Shown here in pieces: positions 32,706 to 41,915 of a DNA stretch of 64,000 nt; within the stretch, counting starts at the first letter, position 1; each line of letters starts with the position of its first letter. This DNA is from Alteromonas pelagimontana (GTDB lineage Bacteria > Pseudomonadota > Gammaproteobacteria > Enterobacterales > Alteromonadaceae), in NCBI RefSeq assembly GCF_002499975.2, contig NZ_CP052766.1:2604001-2668000 (forward strand), in the 5' to 3' direction. Under the pieces are notes generated by a model. That model made no database searches. It was given only the letters and a program-made list of their open reading frames with translations, and was not told the DNA's origin. Both the position numbers and the translations under genes were made by a program.

Positions 32706-34547
32706 TTAGGCTGACTTCAAAAAGCCCCTGTCAATGAGCTTTGCGGTGGCATTTTGATTACGACCCTTTTTCTTTGCCTCTTTGAGCAGGCTTTCGCATT
32801 GCTGACTCACTTGCATGACATCCGTTCGACGGGTAATTTCGACCAAGCCACAACAAAAGCCTAACGAATAGGTCGCGGAAAGCCCATCTATTTCCTGGCT
32901 GGCAAGATATCGGCGGACATCATTAATTTTAGCTTCGGCTTCTTCCAAAACCGCGTCGTCCAGCATCAGGATAAATTTTTCGCCGCCAAAGCGCCCGAAA
33001 ACATCGTCTTGACGAAGCTGGTACTTGATATGTTTGGCGATAAAGATTAACGCTTTATCTCCAGCATCATGACCATACAATTCGTTAATTTTCTTAAAGT
33101 TATCAATATCAATGATCGCTACGCAGGCCGAATCGTTTTGCCTGTTCATGCTGTTTAGCCGGCGTCGAATCATTTCACACGCATGCCAGCGATTGTTTAC
33201 ACTGGTCAGATTATCCAGCCGGGAGAAGCTTTCTATCTTCTTCTTTTGCATAAACAAGCGCCAGAAAGAAATAGAGGCGACAACAGCAAAAACTGAAGTG
33301 AAAAGCGCAAGTATGGTCATGTTATGGGATTGCGCCTTATCTAACCCAGATTTAATTTTTAGAAAGGAGAGCTGCTGATCATCGAGCTCTTTCGTGATAG
33401 CTGAGAATTCCTTCCACGCGACAATGCTGGCATCGGGTGTCTCATTCAGCTTAACAAGCTTCTTAAATATCGCTAAGGCTTTATCTTGATGACCTTCGAG
33501 TTCTGCCAGACCGGCTTCAACTTCCAGCACCTGCTTTTCATAGCGTGCGCCTTTCTCAAACGAGCCACGCGCAGCAAGCATCGACTGAAAAGCACCCCTG
33601 GCTTCATCAGTCTGATTTAACGCTATGGTCGCTTGGGCAAGCAGGTAATAAGCAGTGTATAAGCATCCCGGAAATTGGTGGTCCGTTCGATTTAAATATT
33701 CGATTACCTCTAACGCATAAGACTTTGCCTGCTGATAGTCCGCTTTATCAAGATACACTTTTGCGGTAAATGATAGCCCAGCGAGAATAGAAGGTATGCG
33801 ATTATTTTCTCGTGCCAGTGAAATAATTTTGCTGGTGTTTTTTAGCGATTTATCAAACTGCCCAAGCTTAATTTCACTTCGTACCTGACATAGGTCGCCT
33901 TCTATTCGTAAATCGATATTGTCAGGCAAGTAGTTTTTGTATCGCTGACAAAAAACGACAGATTTGTGGTAGTCGCCAGCGAAATAGAAGGCATTGGCCA
34001 TATCGAGATAAATCGCGATAAGCGGGTAATCGTACATGGTTTCCATCTGCACGATATGAGGCGGATTTTCTACGCCCTGCATTGTTAGAACGGCAGTGTA
34101 ATAATATCCATTGTCTATCTGGGTCGAAACTGTCGCTGAAGTGGCCCAACGTTCAATGCGGGACCAGTTATTCTCTTTGGCTACGGCTCGATAGGCCGCC
34201 AGTTCTTCAAGTTTAACGGCAGCAGATTTGTTGCTGTGCCAGCTATCAAAAATAGCTTTTTCGTAATAAATTTGCGGAAAATTCTGCTTTAATTTTGCGA
34301 CCTCAGCATCTTGTAGAATATATAAATTGCCGTCTTCACCAGTATTGGATAAAACGGTATTGAAGAAATATTTTCCTAAAGCCGTAGTGGTATCGAAAAC
34401 AGCGGATTGCAGGAGAGCGTCATGTCGAGCAGGATAATCCAGACGTAACAGCCGCGAACGTTCTATTTGATATTCGTCGACGACGCCAGCGCAGACGGGG
34501 GCGCTCAAAAGGATGGAAAACAGCGATGTTAAGAGAAGATTACGCAT
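32706..34547 (-). CDS. TPR-containing GGDEF protein (diguanylate cyclase, variant active-site motif)
   Basis: A 613-residue protein from the ATG at 34547 (a GTG three codons upstream is possible; neither has a clear ribosome-binding site). A signal peptide (NLLLTSLFSILLSAPVCAG) precedes a helical, TPR-like periplasmic region, one transmembrane segment (MTILALFTSVFAVVASISFW, about residue 410), a linker and a GGDEF domain. The cyclase motif reads GGEKF (about residues 521-525), with Lys replacing the usual fourth-position Glu. The first metal Asp (VAIIDIDNFKKIN) and the RxxD inhibitory site (RQDD) are present. Expected product is cyclic di-GMP if active. Confidence 0.85.
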   Translation of the reverse strand: MRNLLLTSLFSILLSAPVCAGVVDEYQIERSRLLRLDYPARHDALLQSAVFDTTTALGKYFFNTVLSNTGEDGNLYILQDAEVAKLKQNFPQIYYEKAIFDSWHSNKSAAVKLEELAAYRAVAKENNWSRIERWATSATVSTQIDNGYYYTAVLTMQGVENPPHIVQMETMYDYPLIAIYLDMANAFYFAGDYHKSVVFCQRYKNYLPDNIDLRIEGDLCQVRSEIKLGQFDKSLKNTSKIISLARENNRIPSILAGLSFTAKVYLDKADYQQAKSYALEVIEYLNRTDHQFPGCLYTAYYLLAQATIALNQTDEARGAFQSMLAARGSFEKGARYEKQVLEVEAGLAELEGHQDKALAIFKKLVKLNETPDASIVAWKEFSAITKELDDQQLSFLKIKSGLDKAQSHNMTILALFTSVFAVVASISFWRLFMQKKKIESFSRLDNLTSVNNRWHACEMIRRRLNSMNRQNDSACVAIIDIDNFKKINELYGHDAGDKALIFIAKHIKYQLRQDDVFGRFGGEKFILMLDDAVLEEAEAKINDVRRYLASQEIDGLSATYSLGFCCGLVEITRRTDVMQVSQQCESLLKEAKKKGRNQNATAKLIDRGFLKSA

Positions 34548-34771
34548 AGGGATCACTGACGACTTTAGCCGATCCTTTAGCTATAGTTATGTGTTTAATA
34601 ACGTGAAAAGCTGGAATATACCCCCATTTGTCTTACGGAAAAAGGTTTAATTGCAGCCAAAAAAGCAGCAATTTCGACATCCAACTGATGCTCGTCGAAT
34701 TTAGGGCGCAGTGAATTTCATGTTAGAGGGAAATAGCGCATAATAGGCGGCTCTTAAGAGGACGGGTTTTT

Positions 34772-36166
34772 ATGTCGGTGAAAGTTGTTTCTTCTACAAA
34801 AGATAAAAATGTCGAAAAATTGAAGGTTCCGCCTCACAGCATTGAGGCGGAACAGTCTGTGCTCGGTAGCATGCTTATCGATCCTGACAGTTGGGATAAA
34901 GTCGCCGAGCTGGTAACAGATTCTGATTTTTATAATCGCTCGCATCAGATTATTTTCCGGTCGATCCTGCGTTTGCTTAGCAAAAACCTGCCCATCGATC
35001 TTATTACTGTTTCTGAAGAGCTCGAAAACCATAATGAACTTGATGAAGCTGGTGGCTTTGCCTATTTAGGTGAGCTTGCAAAGAATACCCCCAGTTCCGC
35101 TAACGTCTCGTCCTATGCTCGTATAATCAGTGAACGCGCTATTACTCGAGAGCTAATCGGTGTTGCTCACGAAATTGCAGAAGTGGGCTATAACCCGGAA
35201 GGGCGCAATAGCGCAGATATTCTCGATTTAGCCGAAAGTAAAGTATTTGAAATTGCTGAAAAACGAACCGGTGAAAATGAAGGACCGCGCAATGTCGATG
35301 CCGTGCTGGGTAAAACCATTGATCGGCTCGAAGCATTAATAAAAACCAATAAAGAAGTCACTGGTGTTACAACAGGTTTTACCGACCTGGACAAGAAAAC
35401 CAGTGGCTTGCAACCTTCCGATTTAATTATTGTGGCTGCACGTCCTTCCATGGGAAAAACGACTTTTGCCATGAACTTGTGTGAAAACGCTATGATGGCA
35501 GAAGACAAACCCGTATTGGTGTTTAGTCTTGAAATGCCCTCTGAGCAGATCATGATGCGGATGTTGGCCTCGCTAAGTCGTGTGGATCAGACCAAAATTC
35601 GTACCGCTCAACTAGGGGATGAAGATTGGGCCCGAATTTCCAATACTATGGCAATGCTGAAGACCAAAGACAATTTGTTTATCGACGATTCTTCCGGATT
35701 AACGCCGATGGATGTTCGAAGCCGGGCAAGAAAGCTGGCTCGAGACAAAGGCGGAATTAGCCTTATCATGGTGGATTATCTACAGTTGATGCGCGTGCCA
35801 TCGCTAAGCGACAACCGCACTTTGGAAATTGCCGAAATCTCCCGTTCCTTGAAGGCATTAGCAAAAGAATTAGAGGTGCCTGTTGTCGCGTTGTCACAGT
35901 TAAATCGGGGGTTGGAACAACGCGCTGATAAACGGCCGATAAACTCTGATTTGCGGGAATCTGGCTCGATTGAGCAGGATGCGGACTTGATCATGTTTAT
36001 TTATCGCGATGAGGTATATCACGAGAATAGTGAGGATAAGGGAGTTGCAGAAATCATTATTGGTAAGCAACGGAATGGTCCAATAGGTACGTCGCGGTTA
36101 ACCTTTCAAGGACAGTTTTCACGCTTTGACAACTATGCTGGGCCAGCAATGTCTGATGACTACTAA
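34772..36166 (+). CDS. dnaB: Replicative DNA helicase
   Basis: A 464-residue hexameric helicase that unwinds DNA at the fork and recruits primase. The N-terminal primase-interaction domain (PHSIEAEQSVLGSMLIDPDSWD) and the RecA-like motor with Walker A ARPSMGKT (223-230), Walker B LIMVDYLQLM and the arginine-finger region SDLRESGSIEQDADLIMF are complete. AGAGG lies about 10 bp before the ATG. No intein is seen. It stands alone, far from rplI and without alr next to it. Its stop codon overlaps the first base of an intergenic repeat. Confidence 0.98.
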   Translation: MSVKVVSSTKDKNVEKLKVPPHSIEAEQSVLGSMLIDPDSWDKVAELVTDSDFYNRSHQIIFRSILRLLSKNLPIDLITVSEELENHNELDEAGGFAYLGELAKNTPSSANVSSYARIISERAITRELIGVAHEIAEVGYNPEGRNSADILDLAESKVFEIAEKRTGENEGPRNVDAVLGKTIDRLEALIKTNKEVTGVTTGFTDLDKKTSGLQPSDLIIVAARPSMGKTTFAMNLCENAMMAEDKPVLVFSLEMPSEQIMMRMLASLSRVDQTKIRTAQLGDEDWARISNTMAMLKTKDNLFIDDSSGLTPMDVRSRARKLARDKGGISLIMVDYLQLMRVPSLSDNRTLEIAEISRSLKALAKELEVPVVALSQLNRGLEQRADKRPINSDLRESGSIEQDADLIMFIYRDEVYHENSEDKGVAEIIIGKQRNGPIGTSRLTFQGQFSRFDNYAGPAMSDDY

Positions 36167-36242
36167 TACTAATCCACCTTGACGTATGCTCACTCAGCGC
36201 GAAAACTTTCCAACTTTTGACAAGCCAATTTCGTGAAGGTTA
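36166..36242 (+). repeat. Intergenic repeat copy 4, directly at the dnaB stop
   Basis: It begins ATACTAATCC at the last base of the dnaB stop codon and continues CACTCAGCGCGAAAA, CAACTTTTGACAAGCC and AATTTCGTGAAGG. It matches copy 3 over about 75 bp in the same orientation relative to the upstream gene. A terminator follows 16 bp later. Confidence 0.7.
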
Positions 36243-36258
36243 TTTAAACAACCAACAA

Positions 36259-36288
36259 AAAAGGCGCCACATCAATGCGGCGCCTTTT
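36259..36288. terminator. Bidirectional terminator between dnaB and ompA-like genes
   Basis: AAAAGGCGCC and GGCGCCTTTT form a perfect 10-bp stem with a 10-nt loop; A-rich and T-rich flanks on either side suit termination from both convergent genes. Confidence 0.9.
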
Positions 36289-36308
36289 CTATTTGGTTAG
36301 GACGAATC

Positions 36309-37502
36309 TTAGTTGCGTTCTTCCGGAACTTCAACAATCGCTGTTACGCGAATCATTATACGACGGTTAACCCGGTGAGCTTGGGCACTACCAGAAGTAT
36401 CCAGTAATTGTGACTCACCGAAACCTTCGGTTTCAAGACGTGAAGGATCGATGTCATACATATCTACCAATACATCTTTGAATGCTTCAGCACGACGCTT
36501 TGACAAATCCATGTTGTACTCTTCAGTACCCGGCGCAGAGGCATGGCCCTCAATTACCGCCTGAGTTTTGCCATAACGCTTAAAGAATTGCACAAAATCT
36601 TGAATTTCTTCAGAACGAGGATCAGTGACTTCTGCGCTTTCACTAGCGAATAAAACGCGAAGAGTATGAGTCACTTCTTTTTGATCGAAAACAGTACAAC
36701 CGTCTCCGTCTACTTTATCGTTTTGAGGCGTGTTCGGACACATATCTTTTTCATCGTTAACGCCATCACTGTCGCTGTCTTTAGTCACAGGACAACCTTG
36801 CGCATTAACTTGAGTGCCGGCAGGTGTGTCAGGACACTGATCAACGCTGTTCATTACGCCGTCACCATCTGTGTCATTATTACAACCATTTGCGTCTACA
36901 GTCATACCAGCAGGAGTATTAGCACACTGATCACGCGCATCGATTACGCCATCGCCATCGCTGTCCTGAGAAACCGAGCTGCTACTAGACGAAGCACCAA
37001 ACGGAATAGCCACACCCAATTTCACGCTGTAATCGTTGTAATCTTCGCCAAAGTCATGGTAAGCCGCGATTTCAGTCACCAATTTCACGTTTTCACTGAT
37101 GTTCCAGTGTTTACCCAGACCAATGTTACCTAGGTTGTAATTTTGATCGACGATTTGACGTTTAATACCACCAAACATATACATTACGTCATTTGGCAGA
37201 AAATACATGGCGTCCGCGCCAAACATAATGGTTGAGCCGCTGCTATCTGTCTGTTGATAATCTAATTCAAGGAAAGAAAGTTCACCACGAAGGGCCCAGT
37301 TATCATCAAAGCGCCACCCCATCTCTGCACCAACACCCGCACCATCATCAAAAATGCCTTCAGAGGAAGGTTTGGTTTCTTCGGTATTGTAATAAATACC
37401 GTTAAACCCTATCCACTTATCCTTGGTCGTGCTTTCCTGAGCAAATGCATTTGAAGACATTACCGCAAGCGCAAGGGCTGCGTATTTAAAAGTTTTTTTC
37501 AT
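36309..37502 (-). CDS. OmpA family outer membrane protein with thrombospondin type-3 repeats
   Basis: A 397-residue protein. The ATG at 37502 has AGGA 7 bp upstream and starts a Sec signal (KKTFKYAALALAVMSSNAFAQ); the longer frame adds 11 residues. An N-terminal beta-barrel of about 170 residues is followed by three calcium-binding type-3 repeats (DSDGDGVIDARDQC, DTDGDGVMNSVDQC, DSDSDGVNDEKDMC), then the peptidoglycan-binding OmpA domain (IEGHASAPGTEEYNMDLSKRRAEAFK). It tethers the outer membrane to the wall. Separate unit with a terminator shared with dnaB. Confidence 0.92.
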   Translation of the reverse strand: MKKTFKYAALALAVMSSNAFAQESTTKDKWIGFNGIYYNTEETKPSSEGIFDDGAGVGAEMGWRFDDNWALRGELSFLELDYQQTDSSGSTIMFGADAMYFLPNDVMYMFGGIKRQIVDQNYNLGNIGLGKHWNISENVKLVTEIAAYHDFGEDYNDYSVKLGVAIPFGASSSSSSVSQDSDGDGVIDARDQCANTPAGMTVDANGCNNDTDGDGVMNSVDQCPDTPAGTQVNAQGCPVTKDSDSDGVNDEKDMCPNTPQNDKVDGDGCTVFDQKEVTHTLRVLFASESAEVTDPRSEEIQDFVQFFKRYGKTQAVIEGHASAPGTEEYNMDLSKRRAEAFKDVLVDMYDIDPSRLETEGFGESQLLDTSGSAQAHRVNRRIMIRVTAIVEVPEERN

Positions 37503-37592
37503 AGTCACGTCCTGTATCGTTGAGTGATTGATCAATATATGATAACCGATTGAAGCAAATACTATGCCGAAATAAAGTATATGCTACCAAAG

Positions 37593-38039
37593 TTAATCGG
37601 TTTTACCTTCTAATCCTTGGATAGTCGCGACAATGCGCCGACTGCCACCTTGATTGCGATGTTCGCCTAAAACAATGCCTTGCCAGGTACCAAGCTGCAA
37701 TTTTCCCTGGTGAATAGGAATAGTCACTTCACAACCTAAAAGGCTGGACTTAATATGCGCAGGCATATCATCACTTCCCTCATAGGTATGCGTAAAGTAG
37801 GATGAATCCTCTCTAACAGTATGGTTAAACCAGGATTCCAGATCAGTTTTGACGGAAGGATCAGCATTTTCGTTGATAGTTAAACTCGCGCTGGTGTGCT
37901 GCAACCACAAGTGCAATGTCCCTACTTCAAGCTTTCGAATTTGCGGAAGTTCTCTCACAATGACATCAGTAATCAAATGAAAGCCGCGAGGAAAGGGCGC
38001 AAGGGTAATTTTTTCTGAATACCAGAAGCTATTTGTCAA
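37593..38039 (-). CDS. YjbQ family protein (secondary thiamine-phosphate synthase enzyme family)
   Basis: A 148-residue protein matching YjbQ/UPF0047 along its length (GFHLITDVIVRELP, LHLWLQHTSASLTINENADP, DMPAHIKSSLLG, GTWQGIVLGEHR, GGSRRI). The TTG at 38039 fits the family N-terminus; an ATG 21 codons earlier would lie deep inside the cheX-like gene and add unrelated residues. It overlaps the upstream gene by 11 bp. Family members are linked to thiamine phosphate synthesis, but the true role is uncertain. Confidence 0.85.
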   Translation of the reverse strand: MTNSFWYSEKITLAPFPRGFHLITDVIVRELPQIRKLEVGTLHLWLQHTSASLTINENADPSVKTDLESWFNHTVREDSSYFTHTYEGSDDMPAHIKSSLLGCEVTIPIHQGKLQLGTWQGIVLGEHRNQGGSRRIVATIQGLEGKTD

Positions 38040-38493
38040 AACAGATTTCCAGATGCGCCAGACCTGCATCACACATAAAAGGTAAAATAAGCTTCGGGCC
38101 ATCTACCTGATGGCTAATAGTATGTTGTTTTCCAGATACGACGATGGGCGTTGCCATTCCAAACTCATAACCTTTTTCAGATAAGTCGCGTTTGGCGTTA
38201 CCGCATATCATATTGGTGATTTCTCCCACCATATCACCAACTTCAGCGTCTATCTTTTCTGGCCTCTCACCGACCATGCGCTCCATTATGGTCAGGGCTA
38301 GAGACTCATCAAACGTTATTGAGAGAGAGCCCTTAACAGTTGGGCCCACCATTCCAATTAAACCTGATATGTCACCTTTGGCGATATCGTCTTGTTTGCG
38401 TTTCGGCTTGCCCGGTTTTAGCGATGTTTGCGCCATCGTCTCCAGGACGTTGAGAAATCCACCTATGAAAGGATTAACGAAATCAGCATTCAT
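38029..38493 (-). CDS. CheX-like chemotaxis phosphatase
   Basis: A 154-residue protein with the CheC/CheX/FliY phosphatase motif ExxN (EITNMICGNAK, about residues 90-100), typical of CheX, which dephosphorylates CheY-P. It starts MNADFVNPFIGGFLNVLETM, a common CheX N-terminus. The start overlaps the end of zur by 11 bp and the end overlaps yjbQ, so the three are probably one transcript. No other chemotaxis gene is in the window. Confidence 0.85.
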   Translation of the reverse strand: MNADFVNPFIGGFLNVLETMAQTSLKPGKPKRKQDDIAKGDISGLIGMVGPTVKGSLSITFDESLALTIMERMVGERPEKIDAEVGDMVGEITNMICGNAKRDLSEKGYEFGMATPIVVSGKQHTISHQVDGPKLILPFMCDAGLAHLEICFDK

Positions 38494-38956
38494 GTATATG
38501 CTCCTTCGACTCAGAAGATTCTGCTAACTGACAGTCGGCACAAAGGCCATGGGCCTCAATGGTTTGCTTTGACACCCGAAAACCATGCTGTTTCGCTTGC
38601 TTGTCTAATGTATCTTTCAGCCCAGCCGATTGTATTTCGGCCACATCACCGCAACTGTCGCAAATGAGGAACTGTACTGGGTGATGGCTTCCAAAGTGAT
38701 GACAAGCGACAAATGCGTTGGTAGATTCCAGTCGATGAATAAATCCGAATTCAAGCAGAAAATCCAGTGCTCTATACACAGTAGCGGGTTTTGCGCCGGA
38801 TTCTGTTTCTTTTAAACTATCGAGCAACTCATAAGCCCCCATAGGACCATGTTTGCCCAGCAAGATTTCATAAACCTTTTCTCGGAGCGGAGTAAATCGG
38901 GCCCCACGTTGTTCGCAATATGCTCGCGCTTTGCCGATTAACGTTAAATTGTTCAT
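38483..38956 (-). CDS. zur: Fur family regulator, Zur type
   Basis: A 157-residue repressor. The winged helix (GARFTPLREKVYEILL... GAKPATVYRALDFLLEFGFIHRLES) is followed by metal-binding residues CHHFGSHHPVQF and the paired Cys motifs CDSCGDV and CADC of the structural zinc site. It resembles Zur more than Fur, which usually has a longer His-rich motif. Zur represses zinc uptake genes; no clear Zur box was located here. First gene of the zur-cheX-yjbQ set. Confidence 0.85.
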   Translation of the reverse strand: MNNLTLIGKARAYCEQRGARFTPLREKVYEILLGKHGPMGAYELLDSLKETESGAKPATVYRALDFLLEFGFIHRLESTNAFVACHHFGSHHPVQFLICDSCGDVAEIQSAGLKDTLDKQAKQHGFRVSKQTIEAHGLCADCQLAESSESKEHIHEC

Positions 38957-39020
38957 TCGTTTTTAACCATTACGTCTGTAATATTTTCATTGCTTTGCAA
39001 CAGAGATGTCACGTACTGCT

Positions 39021-39500
39021 TTATTCTACCGTTTGCCTTGCAGATAATGTTAAGCTCTCAGTGTGATACATATGATTAATCAGTTCATCTTCAAGAAGAA
39101 AGCGTTCTTCGAGTGTCTCGCCTAATTTAGTGAGATCCGCGTCAAATTCACTTGCCTGTTTTGGCGTAACCGCTTCCGCATTTTTATCACTAAAGGACAA
39201 CGCCCGGTCGGTGGTTTCCGCCAATTTCGGATATATCCGCTTTTTCAATGCTGAACCGGATTCATCATCACTTACCAGCATCTCATAAACCTCAAAGTGT
39301 CCTGCTGACAAGTAATCCATAAGGTCATTACAAAACTCACTGATTTTGTTAGCTTCAGGTAAGGCTAAGTTAGTAGGAACGTTCAGTCCGGCCAGCTGAC
39401 AATATTTAATTAGCAGGTTCTGACGGGCTTGCAACCAGTTATCAATGGTGGCTGATCTCCCGCCCCATCTGTTTATCACTTTTTCCAGCTGGTTCAACAT
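39021..39500 (-). CDS. rsd: Rsd/AlgQ family regulator of sigma D
   Basis: A 159-residue all-helical protein starting MLNQLEKVINRWGGRS, like E. coli Rsd, with GGGG upstream of the ATG at 39500. The DNWLQARQNLLIKYCQLAG and LSAGHFEVYEMLV segments are conserved. Rsd binds sigma-70 and favours alternative sigma factors in stationary phase. It is divergent from nudC, as in E. coli where rsd and nudC are neighbours. Confidence 0.9.
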   Translation of the reverse strand: MLNQLEKVINRWGGRSATIDNWLQARQNLLIKYCQLAGLNVPTNLALPEANKISEFCNDLMDYLSAGHFEVYEMLVSDDESGSALKKRIYPKLAETTDRALSFSDKNAEAVTPKQASEFDADLTKLGETLEERFLLEDELINHMYHTESLTLSARQTVE

Positions 39501-39735
39501 TTTTGGCATCCCCTGCACAATGGCAGTTTAAAGTATGTTCGTGAGGTTACTTAGGACCTGCAACTGCTGCGCAACTGAACAGCAAGGGCCAATAGGTCCT
39601 AGTATAACACTGCATAATCTCTTCACAAACTAACCTTGCACATAGGCAAAGGAAACCTTTTTCTATGTAAAGTTGTGTAAAACCTCATTTTCCTTCTAAT
39701 ATATGGCTGCAAAAGCAGTCACGTAAGCAACAACA

Positions 39736-40563
39736 ATGATGAAAAATATAACGCCCTCACAACTGGCGGGGGCCGCCGGTCAATGGCTTATCTTTGCCAA
39801 AGATAAAGTGTTGGTGGAAGCCGGTACCACATCTATTCCCCACAAACCATGGCAGGAGCTGGATTTTCTGCATCATTATGCTTCGGAAGTTCGAGTTTTG
39901 CCTCCCTTGGTTGCAACGACGCAAGGTGCTGCCTTACCGGTTTATCTGATAGATATAGGTGCTGAAAATATTGAACAGCCAAAATGGGAAGCGGTTCCTC
40001 TACGCACAATACTGATGGCCGGTTCTGATGATGCATTCAGTATCGCAGGCAGGGCGTGGCAGTATATCCATTTTCTACGCACTCATCGCTTTTGCGGTCA
40101 ATGTGGCGCAGTGACAGAACAGGTAGACTGGGAAATGGCGGTGCACTGTCACGATTGCCACCATCGCAGTTATCCCCGTATATCGCCCTGTATCATTGTA
40201 GCGATATATCACCAGGACAGTATTTTACTGGCAAAAAGCGTGCGTCATAAGAATGTAAATCTGTATTCGACCTTAGCCGGCTTTGTGGAAAGCGGTGAAA
40301 CGTTAGAACATGCTGTGCATCGTGAAGTCATGGAAGAGGTCGGAGTAAAGATAAAAAATCTTTCCTATTTTGGCAGTCAGCCCTGGCCATTTCCTCACTC
40401 GCTGATGGCGGGCTACTTAGCAGAGTACGAAAGCGGCGATATCGTTATTGATGATAATGAAATTATTGATGCAAAATGGTTTAAGCTGAGCGACCTGCCG
40501 CCAACACCGCCGACTTTATCAATCGCCGGACAATTAATAGAAGCTGTTATAAAGCGAAAATAA
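39736..40563 (+). CDS. nudC: NAD+ diphosphatase / NAD-cap RNA decapping enzyme
   Basis: A 275-residue Nudix hydrolase. Four zinc cysteines (C120, C123, C138, C141) precede the Nudix box (GFVESGETLEHAVHREVMEEVG, residues 182-203), and SQPWPFP (214-220) is the NADH-pyrophosphatase signature. It cleaves NAD(H) to NMN and AMP and removes NAD caps from RNA. The start is one of two adjacent ATGs (39736 or 39739). Confidence 0.95.
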   Translation: MMKNITPSQLAGAAGQWLIFAKDKVLVEAGTTSIPHKPWQELDFLHHYASEVRVLPPLVATTQGAALPVYLIDIGAENIEQPKWEAVPLRTILMAGSDDAFSIAGRAWQYIHFLRTHRFCGQCGAVTEQVDWEMAVHCHDCHHRSYPRISPCIIVAIYHQDSILLAKSVRHKNVNLYSTLAGFVESGETLEHAVHREVMEEVGVKIKNLSYFGSQPWPFPHSLMAGYLAEYESGDIVIDDNEIIDAKWFKLSDLPPTPPTLSIAGQLIEAVIKRK

Positions 40564-40807
40564 AAGACCCTGCCGAAGGAGGGTATAATCAGTTCTTCGG
40601 TCTCTTTAACGAGTTTCTTTTAATTTGCAGGTCTATTTGTAGCAAACACTTACACACATAACAAGCGTTCATTTATCAATCGACTCATAAATTGTAAGCG
40701 ATTCCAAAATAATCCAGCAAAACTAGGTGAATAAGAGCCCGTGACAGAAAAATAATTGATATACTCGCTGACGTATTAAAAGCCATATAATTTGCTGTAG
40801 AGGATCT

Positions 40808-41899
40808 ATGTCTGAAAATTCTGTCGGTGCCAGTCAGGCTATACTAAAAAACGATCGCTATTTACGTGCGTTGTTAAAACAACCAGTAGATATCACCCCG
40901 GTGTGGATGATGCGCCAGGCAGGTCGTTATCTGCCAGAATATAAGGCTACGCGCGCCGAAGCTGGCGACTTCATGTCGCTATGTAAAAATGCTGAACTGG
41001 CCTGTGAAGTAACGCTACAGCCCTTGCGCCGTTTTCCCCTTGACGCTGCTATTTTGTTTTCAGATATTTTGACGATTCCCGATGCGATGGGATTAGGTCT
41101 TTATTTTGAGACCGGGGAAGGTCCCAGGTTCAAAAATCCGATTAGCTGCAAAGCTGATGTAGATAAACTGGGGGCGCCGGATCCTGAAGGTGAGCTTCAA
41201 TATGTCATGAACGCCGTCAGAACTATTCGAAGGGAACTTAAAGGTGAAGTTCCGCTCATCGGTTTCTCCGGCAGTCCATGGACGCTGGCGACTTATATGG
41301 TGGAAGGGGGTTCCAGTAAAGCGTTTACTAAAATAAAGAAAATGGCATTTGCTGAGCCCAAAACCTTGCATGCGCTGCTATCCGTTCTGGCTGATTCTGT
41401 AACATCCTACTTGAACGCCCAGATCGCTGCGGGCGCACAGTCTGTGATGATTTTCGACACCTGGGGCGGCGTGCTGTCACCGCGAGACTACAAAGACTTT
41501 TCGCTGCAATATATGGCGCGTATCGTTGATGGGTTGACGCGGGAAAATGAAGGTCGCAAAGTGCCAGTAACTTTGTTTACCAAAAATGGCGGCATGTGGC
41601 TCGAAGCAATTGCCGATACTGGCTGTGACGCAGTGGGACTCGACTGGACTATTGATATTGCCGAAGCAAGAAAGAGAATAGGAGATAAAGTTGCTTTACA
41701 AGGCAACATGGATCCGTCAATGTTATATGCTTCTCGCGCTAGAATAGAACAAGAAGTCGCAACCATCCTGCAAGGTTACGGCCAGGGGAGCGGACACGTA
41801 TTCAATTTAGGTCATGGCATACATCTGGATGTTCCGCCGGAACACGCCGGTGTATTTGTCGACGCAGTTCACCGACTCAGCCAGCCATATCACAAATAA
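40808..41899 (+). CDS. hemE: Uroporphyrinogen decarboxylase
   Basis: A 363-residue cytoplasmic enzyme that converts uroporphyrinogen III to coproporphyrinogen III in haem synthesis. The two family signatures are present: [15 protein letters not shown] and [17 protein letters not shown]. The catalytic Asp lies in [19 protein letters not shown] lies close before the ATG. The spacer from nudC (about 240 bp) shows no gene. Confidence 0.97.
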   Translation: MSENSVGASQAILKNDRYLRALLKQPVDITPVWMMRQAGRYLPEYKATRAEAGDFMSLCKNAELACEVTLQPLRRFPLDAAILFSDILTIPDAMGLGLYFETGEGPRFKNPISCKADVDKLGAPDPEGELQYVMNAVRTIRRELKGEVPLIGFSGSPWTLATYMVEGGSSKAFTKIKKMAFAEPKTLHALLSVLADSVTSYLNAQIAAGAQSVMIFDTWGGVLSPRDYKDFSLQYMARIVDGLTRENEGRKVPVTLFTKNGGMWLEAIADTGCDAVGLDWTIDIAEARKRIGDKVALQGNMDPSMLYASRARIEQEVATILQGYGQGSGHVFNLGHGIHLDVPPEHAGVFVDAVHRLSQPYHK

Positions 41900-41915
41900 T
41901 TGAGAGCTGCTTAAG

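Noticed and set aside
36740-36970. Repeated GAT-rich segments in the ompA-like gene as a repeat array
   Set aside because: They encode three calcium-binding type-3 repeats in the protein.
40564-40807. CCGAAG/CTTCGG pairing after nudC as a terminator
   Set aside because: The 6-bp stem has a long loop and no T-run; too weak to call.
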